NCBI GenBank assembly: GCA_002452265.1
Contig: DKEW01000009.1
Location: forward strand, 11,096 to 38,892
Source of the DNA: Pelobacter sp. UBA6812
GTDB lineage: Bacteria; Desulfobacterota; Desulfuromonadia; Desulfuromonadales; Syntrophotaleaceae
Direction of reading: 5' to 3'
DNA length: 27,797 nucleotides
Within the stretch, counting starts at the first letter, position 1. Every line of letters starts with the position of its first letter. This document shows positions 22,918 through 27,797 of the stretch, in pieces. Position numbers and translations under genes: made by a program. The notes beneath the pieces were generated by a model. That model was not told the DNA's origin, made no database searches, and worked only from the letters and a program-made list of their open reading frames with translations.

Positions 22918-22933
22918 TACCCCCTGGGGTTTA
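22918..22933. promoter_or_regulatory. Second possible CsoR/RcnR-type site
   Basis: TACCCCCTGGGGTTTA includes the dyad ACCCC-CT-GGGGT. It is less canonical than the site at 22856 and lies in the divergent gap between the repressor and the ferric transporter. Confidence 0.35.
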
Positions 22934-23031
22934 GGAAGCCGCAAATCCTCAAGTTTAATCCGTTTAGGTGGTATGGGTTGGTCAAATAATACTGATAAGG
23001 TAGGAAATCGTAAGGCAAGTAAAGTTTTTTG

Positions 23032-23077
23032 TTGACTGCCTTGGTTGTTTTATGTAGAAGATGAAAACGGTTTTCAT
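23032..23077 (+). promoter_or_regulatory. Promoter with perfect Fur-box-like palindrome upstream of the ferric transporter
   Basis: A -35 TTGACT (23032-23037), 17-bp spacer and -10 TAGAAG (23055-23060, weak) are followed directly by ATGAAAACGGTTTTCAT (23061-23077), a perfect 17-bp palindrome. Position and sequence match the feo arrangement at 11748-11794, so both operons probably answer to the same Fur-type regulator. Confidence 0.7.
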
Positions 23078-23098
23078 TTCCACATAACGGGAGGTTGT

Positions 23099-24115
23099 AT
23101 GAAGCAATTTATTTTTGTAACCCATTTTCTATTGGTTGCCGCATTTGTCGGTGTGTGGCAAACCCCCGCCGACGCAAATGAATTGGTGGTTTACTCGGCG
23201 CGCAACGAGCATCTCATTCAGCCGTTGTTCGATGCTTATACCGAGCAGACCGGTACCAATATTCGCTTTATCACCGACAAGGAAGGTCCTCTGCTGGCTC
23301 GTCTTAAGGCTGAAGGTGCCAGCACTCCGGCCGATATTCTGATTACCGTGGACGCCGGAAATCTCTGGCATGCGGCAGAGGAAGGCATCTTGCAACCGGT
23401 GTTTTCGCAAACCCTGCAACGAAATATCCCCGCTAATTTGCGCGACGAAAAAAATCGTTGGTTCGGTCTTTCGCTGCGTGCCCGGACCCTGGTTTACAGT
23501 ACCGAGCGGGTGCGACCTGAGCAGCTCAGCACATATGAAGCCCTTGGGGATGCCGCGTGGAAGGGGCGATTGCTGCTGCGTACCTCTAAAAAGGTCTATA
23601 ACCAATCGCTGGTTGCCATGTTGTTGGCGGCTCACGGAGAGGCGGTTACAGAAAACATCGTGCGTTCCTGGGTCGGTAACCTTGCCGCTGCGCCACTGGC
23701 CAACGATACCCAGGTCATGGAAGCGATCCTGGCCGGACAGGGGGATGTGGGAATCGTGAATACCTATTACTTCGGTCGCCTGCAGCAGAAGAATCCGAAT
23801 CTGAAACTGGCCCTGTACTGGCCTAATCAGGGGACAGGTGCCGGGGGAGTGCATGTCAATGTCTCGGGGGCGGGGATTACGCGTCATGCCAAACATCGGG
23901 CTGAAGCGATACGCTTCCTGGAGTGGTTGTCCAGCGAAAAGGCGCAGAATCTGTTTGCCGACGGTAATTTGGAGTACCCGGTTAACCCGCAGGTTAAAGC
24001 TCATCCGGATGTGGCAGCATGGGGCACTTTTCATGCCAGCGATCTTCCCCTGTCCCGTGCGGGTGAACTTCAGAAACGCGCCATCAAGTTGATGGATCGC
24101 GCCGGCTACCGTTAG
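23099..24115 (+). CDS. fbpA: Fe(III) ABC transporter substrate-binding protein
   Basis: The true start is the ATG at 23099, behind GGGAGG, giving 338 residues; the frame open from 23045 would run through the Fur box. A signal peptide (MKQFIFVTHFLL to about PADA-NE, residue 24) directs it to the periplasm. The mature start VVYSARNEHLIQPLFDAY and the tyrosine pair VNTYYFGRL are typical of FbpA/FutA ferric-binding proteins, in which tyrosines coordinate Fe(III). It is first in an operon with permease and ATPase genes downstream of a Fur-like site, consistent with iron-repressed ferric uptake. Confidence 0.92.
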   Translation: MKQFIFVTHFLLVAAFVGVWQTPADANELVVYSARNEHLIQPLFDAYTEQTGTNIRFITDKEGPLLARLKAEGASTPADILITVDAGNLWHAAEEGILQPVFSQTLQRNIPANLRDEKNRWFGLSLRARTLVYSTERVRPEQLSTYEALGDAAWKGRLLLRTSKKVYNQSLVAMLLAAHGEAVTENIVRSWVGNLAAAPLANDTQVMEAILAGQGDVGIVNTYYFGRLQQKNPNLKLALYWPNQGTGAGGVHVNVSGAGITRHAKHRAEAIRFLEWLSSEKAQNLFADGNLEYPVNPQVKAHPDVAAWGTFHASDLPLSRAGELQKRAIKLMDRAGYR

Positions 24116-24127
24116 GATACGTCCCTG

Positions 24128-25843
24128 ATGGCAGCTTCCGAACCCATAATAGGTGCCATGAACGTGAAGGCACGGTTGTTTCGTGCCTTCACGTCGTCGG
24201 TCCGACCCGGCCGGGATAGCGGATGGACTCTTCTGATCGCCACGATCAGTGCCTTGGTACTGGCGCCGCTGCTGGTTATTTTTACGGCCTGGCGTCAGCC
24301 AGTCTGGGATATCTGGGAACATTTGTACGCTACGGTTTTGCCGGATCTGCTGGTTAATACCGCGATGCTATCGGTGGGTGTTTGTGTCGCATCGGCGGTG
24401 CTCGGGGTTAGCCTGGCATGGCTAACCGCCATGTGCGAGTTTCCCGGCAGGCGGGTGCTGTCCTGGGCCCTGCTGTTGCCCCTTGCCATGCCCGGTTACG
24501 TGCTGGCGGTGGCGGTACTCGGCCTGCTCGATTTTGGTGGACCGGTTGCCAGCCTGATACGCGGATTGTTCGGACCGGGCGCATGGACACCTCCGGCTCG
24601 GTCGACGCCGGTGATTATTGCGGTTCTTACCCTGACCCTGTATCCCTATGTATATCTGCTGACGCGCAACGCTTTTCTTACCCAGGGGCAAAGGGTGCTG
24701 GAAGCTGCTCGCACCTTGGGGTGCAGTCCTTTCAGAGCGTTTTATAAAGTCATTCTGCCCATGGCCCGTCCCTGGGTTGCGGGTGGAGTGATGCTGGTGT
24801 TGATGGAAACCCTGGCCGATTTCGGCACCGTCTCCGCTTTCAATTTCGATACCTTTACCACCGCCATCTACAAGGCATGGTATGGCTTTTTTTCCTTGCC
24901 GGCAGCCGCTCAACTGTCTTCCTGCCTTGTGACTGTGGTCTTCGTCGTGGTTCTGCTGGAGCAGCGCTTGCGCAGCAGGCGCCGATATGCCGAATCGCGG
25001 CCGATCGCCACAGGCACCCGGCTGCGACTGGAAGGGCCCTGGCGCTGGCTCGCATTGGCCTACGCCTGTGGCGTGCTGCTGCTGGCGCTGGTTCTGCCGG
25101 TAGGGCAGCTTATGTTTTGGGCCATCGGTTCGTTCGGGGAGGAGTTCAATGGCCGTTACCTGAGCCTCATATATCATTCCCTGCGACTGGGACTGATCGG
25201 GGCTGTGATTGTTGTGCTGGCATCGCTGGGGGTTGCCTATGGGCAGCGCAGACGGCCTGGTCCGGGGCATCGGGCCATGGTGCGTTTGGCGAACTTGGGG
25301 TATGCCCTGCCGGGACCGGTTCTGGCGGTTGGATTGTTTATCCCCATGATTGCCCTCGATCGGTATGTTTCCACGTTCTTGCAGGATGCCTTCGGCCTGG
25401 AGCCGGGCGCTTTGTTGACCGGCACGGGGCTGGCCATGCTGTTGGCCTATCTGGTGCGCTTCCTGGCGGTGGGTTTCAAGGCCGTGGATGGCGCCATGCA
25501 CCGGATCCCGCCGCATCTTGACGAAGCCGCACGGCTTATGGGACATGGGGGCTTTTCGAGATTGATGCGACTGCATCTGCCGCTGCTGAGGAACGGATTA
25601 CTCACCGCGGCCACCCTGGTGTTCGTCGACATTATGAAAGAGATGCCGATCACCCTCATGACGCGTCCTTTCGGAGTCGATACCTTGGCCGTTAAGATCT
25701 TTGAGCTGACCTCCGAAGGCGAATGGGAAAGGGCGGCATTACCGGCCCTTACCCTGTTGGCTGCGGGGGTGCTGCCTATTGTATTGTTTATGCGGGCGGG
25801 CGAGGGTGCAGGTGGTTCCGGTCGCAGAAGTGAAAAAGGATAG
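24128..25843 (+). CDS. fbpB: Fe(III) ABC transporter permease (fused two-half type)
   Basis: This 571-residue inner-membrane protein holds two permease halves of about six helices each. Each half carries an EAA loop that contacts the ATPase: EAARTLGCSPFRAFYKVILP (near 190) and DEAARLMGHGGFSRLMRLHLP (near 460). This fused architecture is standard for FbpB-like ferric permeases. The start at 24128 has a weak ribosome site; the ATG at 24158 (MNVKARL) is an alternative. It begins 12 bp after the fbpA stop. The family is certain; iron specificity follows from the partner binding protein and Fur-like site. Confidence 0.92.
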   Translation: MAASEPIIGAMNVKARLFRAFTSSVRPGRDSGWTLLIATISALVLAPLLVIFTAWRQPVWDIWEHLYATVLPDLLVNTAMLSVGVCVASAVLGVSLAWLTAMCEFPGRRVLSWALLLPLAMPGYVLAVAVLGLLDFGGPVASLIRGLFGPGAWTPPARSTPVIIAVLTLTLYPYVYLLTRNAFLTQGQRVLEAARTLGCSPFRAFYKVILPMARPWVAGGVMLVLMETLADFGTVSAFNFDTFTTAIYKAWYGFFSLPAAAQLSSCLVTVVFVVVLLEQRLRSRRRYAESRPIATGTRLRLEGPWRWLALAYACGVLLLALVLPVGQLMFWAIGSFGEEFNGRYLSLIYHSLRLGLIGAVIVVLASLGVAYGQRRRPGPGHRAMVRLANLGYALPGPVLAVGLFIPMIALDRYVSTFLQDAFGLEPGALLTGTGLAMLLAYLVRFLAVGFKAVDGAMHRIPPHLDEAARLMGHGGFSRLMRLHLPLLRNGLLTAATLVFVDIMKEMPITLMTRPFGVDTLAVKIFELTSEGEWERAALPALTLLAAGVLPIVLFMRAGEGAGGSGRRSEKG

Positions 25844-25856
25844 CAAGGAGAAACGC

Positions 25857-26924
25857 ATGAATAAGCCTGTTCTTGAGTTGCAGCACGTATCCCAGTCCTA
25901 CGGAACCTTTGAGGTGGTGCGTGATCTTACCTTGAGCCTGGTCAAGGATCAGATTGGTTGTTTGCTTGGTCCCAGCGGCTGCGGCAAAACCACCATGCTG
26001 CGTATTATTGCCGGTTTCGAGTCCCTGCTGTCGGGGCAGGTTGTACTCAACGGCGAGGTCGTCAGTCGCCCCGGCAGGCTTTTGCCTCCAGAGAAACGGG
26101 CTATCGGCATGGTGTTTCAGGATTATGCCCTGTTCCCTCACCTTTCGGTGCAGGATAACGTGGGTTTTGGATTACCGCATCTGTCCCGCGCGGAACGCAA
26201 GGGCAGGACGGGAGAAGTGCTGGAACTTGTGGGATTGTCGGGCAGCCGGCATCGTTTTCCCCATGAGCTTTCCGGTGGTCAGCAGCAGCGCGTTGCTCTG
26301 GCCAGAGCTCTGGCTCCCCGGCCTGCGCTGCTGCTCATGGATGAGCCGTTTTCCAATCTCGATGTCACCTTGCGTGATCGATTAGCCCTGGAAGTGCGCC
26401 AGATTATCAAATCCTACGGCGCCACCGCCCTGTTCGTCACCCACAACCAGCAGGAGGCGTTCGCCATTGCCGATCGCATCGGCGTGATGCACGGGGGGCA
26501 ATTGCTGCAGTGGGACAGCGTCGACAATCTTTACCGGAAACCGGCCGATCCCCAAGTTGCCTGCTTTGTTGGCGAAGGGACGCTGGTGTCCGGGCGGGCA
26601 TCCGCCGGCGGAACGATACATACCGAAGTAGGAACCTTTTTTGATCACGGAGATAATCTTGACAATGGTCCGGTGCAGTTACTGCTGCGGCCGGAAAATA
26701 TTTTCCCAGACGAATCTTCCCAGCTGAAGGCTCATGTCATTCAGCGGCAGTTTCGCGGTGCCGACATGTTTTATCTATTGGAGTTGCCCAGTGGTCAACA
26801 GTTGCAGGCATTGTTTCCCGGGACCAGTGAATGGTCCGTCGGTCACAGTATCGGAATCTCCGCCAGGCTGGCTCAACCGGTCTGTTTCCCCGTTGTTACT
26901 TCCCCCCACCCGGCCTCCTCGTGA
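25857..26924 (+). CDS. fbpC: Fe(III) ABC transporter ATP-binding protein
   Basis: The ATG at 25857 follows AAGGAG by 6 bp and gives 355 residues; the longer frame from 25779 overlaps the permease. It has Walker A GPSGCGKTTML, a Q-loop in MVFQDYALFPHLS, signature LSGGQQQRVALARAL, Walker B LLLMDEPFSNLD and the H-loop in LFVTHNQQEA. The C-terminal 120 residues form a TOBE-type regulatory domain (LLRPENI). It powers the FbpB permease. It starts 13 bp after the permease stop and is followed by a terminator, so the operon is fbpABC. Confidence 0.93.
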   Translation: MNKPVLELQHVSQSYGTFEVVRDLTLSLVKDQIGCLLGPSGCGKTTMLRIIAGFESLLSGQVVLNGEVVSRPGRLLPPEKRAIGMVFQDYALFPHLSVQDNVGFGLPHLSRAERKGRTGEVLELVGLSGSRHRFPHELSGGQQQRVALARALAPRPALLLMDEPFSNLDVTLRDRLALEVRQIIKSYGATALFVTHNQQEAFAIADRIGVMHGGQLLQWDSVDNLYRKPADPQVACFVGEGTLVSGRASAGGTIHTEVGTFFDHGDNLDNGPVQLLLRPENIFPDESSQLKAHVIQRQFRGADMFYLLELPSGQQLQALFPGTSEWSVGHSIGISARLAQPVCFPVVTSPHPASS

Positions 26925-26928
26925 TATC

Positions 26929-26958
26929 GGGCCGGATTTCTTCCGGCCCAATTCTTTT
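26929..26958 (+). terminator. Intrinsic terminator of the ferric transporter operon
   Basis: GGGCCGG, loop ATTTCTT, CCGGCCC, then AATTCTTTT. It begins 5 bp after the fbpC stop. Confidence 0.82.
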
Positions 26959-26975
26959 AGCAGACTCCTGAATTT

Positions 26976-27797
26976 TTAAAATTTACGGTGGTTGACAGCA
27001 CCGGTCGCATGCTTGCAAGTCATCCGGCGGATCAGGGCAACGATCTGCAATGACACCACCGGTGCTGTGGCGCCGATCAGGGTTAATGTCCACATGTCAT
27101 GGGTCATGGCCGTGGTGTGCAATACTCGCTGCAACCCCGGCATATAGACGGCCAGCAATTGCAGGAACAGCACCAGGGCAAAGGCTCCCCATAAAAAGGG
27201 TGCTCTGGACAAGCTGGTATCGAACCCCAGTCCGTTTTTGCGCCGGACGTTAAAAACGTGCAACAGCTGACCGAGGGCCAGGGTCATGAAGGCCACGGTG
27301 CGGCTTTCGGCCAGTGGAAAACCCTGTCGGACGCTGAACAGGAATACCGTAAGTGGCCCGAGGGTGATCACCAGCCCCTCTATGACGATACGCAGCTTTA
27401 ACCGGGTAGTGATGAGCCCCTCCGACGGGTTGCGTGGCGGCCGTGCCATGAGGTCATTTTCGGGTGACTCAAACCCCATGGCCAGGGCGGGAAACACGTC
27501 GGTGACGAGGTTGAGCCATAGGATCTGCAAGGCCACCAGAGGGGTGGGCAGCCCCAGGACGATGCAAAAAAAGATGATCAGGATTTCGCTCAGGTTACAG
27601 GAAAGCAGGTAGTGGATGAATTTATGGATGTTGTCGAAAATTACCCGTCCCTGGCGCACTGCCTCCAGAATGGTGGCAAAACGGTCGTCAAGCAGCACCA
27701 TGTTGGCGGCTTGTCTGGCGACGCTCGTGCCGCGCTGTCCCATGGCCACCCCGATGTCGGCTTTTTTAAGCGCCGGTGCATCGTTGACGCCGTCACC
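26976..27797 (-). CDS. P-type cation-transporting ATPase, C-terminal part (runs off right edge)
   Basis: The frame is open from the right edge and ends at 26976, giving the last 273 residues. At its visible start is the P-type hinge motif GDGVNDAPALK, followed by ADIGVAMGQRGTSVARQAANMVLLDD. Then come six membrane helices in the cation-ATPase C-terminal arrangement (NLSEILIIFF, LNLVTDVFPALAMGFE, and others). It looks like a Ca2+/Mn2+ or Na+/K+-type P2 ATPase rather than a heavy-metal P1B type, because the C-terminal helices include the NLVTD/FPALA signature. The phosphorylation site DKTGT lies beyond the window. Ion specificity cannot be judged from this piece. Confidence 0.9.
   Translation of the reverse strand, partial: GDGVNDAPALKKADIGVAMGQRGTSVARQAANMVLLDDRFATILEAVRQGRVIFDNIHKFIHYLLSCNLSEILIIFFCIVLGLPTPLVALQILWLNLVTDVFPALAMGFESPENDLMARPPRNPSEGLITTRLKLRIVIEGLVITLGPLTVFLFSVRQGFPLAESRTVAFMTLALGQLLHVFNVRRKNGLGFDTSLSRAPFLWGAFALVLFLQLLAVYMPGLQRVLHTTAMTHDMWTLTLIGATAPVVSLQIVALIRRMTCKHATGAVNHRKF

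Noticed and set aside
23129..25576. Long minus-strand frames opposite the fbpA and fbpB genes
   Set aside because: They are shadows of the real plus-strand genes, without recognisable domains or ribosome sites.
1..27797. Transposons, prophage genes, tRNA and rRNA genes
   Set aside because: No transposase, integrase, phage structural gene or recognisable tRNA/rRNA sequence was seen on either strand by eye; a tRNA scan was not possible.

Overview
The window looks like chromosomal DNA of an anaerobic Desulfuromonadia-type bacterium (Desulfuromonas/Pelobacter/Geobacter relatives). This is inferred from gene content, not from a phylogenetic marker: a hybrid cluster protein, an anaerobic Ni-Fe CO dehydrogenase operon, a CDF transporter fused to a NifX-like domain, and a Feo operon with an LbtU-like porin. 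I see no insertion sequence, phage, CRISPR, tRNA or rRNA gene. Coding density is high and genes sit in tight, often ATGA-coupled operons.

Left part (1-8.2 kb). The window opens inside hcp (minus strand). Next is a four-gene minus-strand operon: a C39-like cysteine peptidase, a RimK-like ATP-grasp ligase with an extra N-terminal domain, a GCS2-type carboxylate-amine ligase and an N-formylglutamate amidohydrolase-like hydrolase. This is an amidoligase cluster that probably makes or attaches an unidentified small peptide. Divergent from it are a 67-aa metal-ribbon protein coupled to the CDF-NifX fusion, then an orphan lipoprotein.

Middle (8.2-16.2 kb). A minus-strand iron operon, feoA-feoB-small Cys-rich protein-porin, has a clear sigma70 promoter flanked by two Fur-box-like sites. 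A membrane protein gene on the plus strand follows. Then comes the most striking region, 12.75-13.5 kb. It holds three near-identical units of about 215 bp and a fourth divergent one. Each ends on the minus strand in an intrinsic terminator, and the first three share a TGTG-N6-CACA dyad at a fixed upstream distance. I interpret this as a tandem array of four small RNA genes carrying anti-Shine-Dalgarno motifs. After it come ribB with an FMN riboswitch and a SEC-C motif protein.

Right part (16.2-27.8 kb). A CO dehydrogenase operon (rrf2-type regulator, cooS, cooF, FAD/NAD oxidoreductase) has two tandem operator-like dyads in its promoter. In this CooS the position aligned with the catalytic lysine of known CODHs is glutamine. 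Next are a Na+/Ca2+ exchanger-like protein and a CsoR/RcnR-type repressor with a DmeF cation exporter. A ferric-iron ABC transporter (fbpABC-like) follows, behind a perfect 17-bp Fur-like palindrome. The window ends in the 3' part of a P-type cation ATPase gene. The window is rich in metal homeostasis (Fe, Ni/Co, Ca) and in probable redox or CO/NO-linked regulation.
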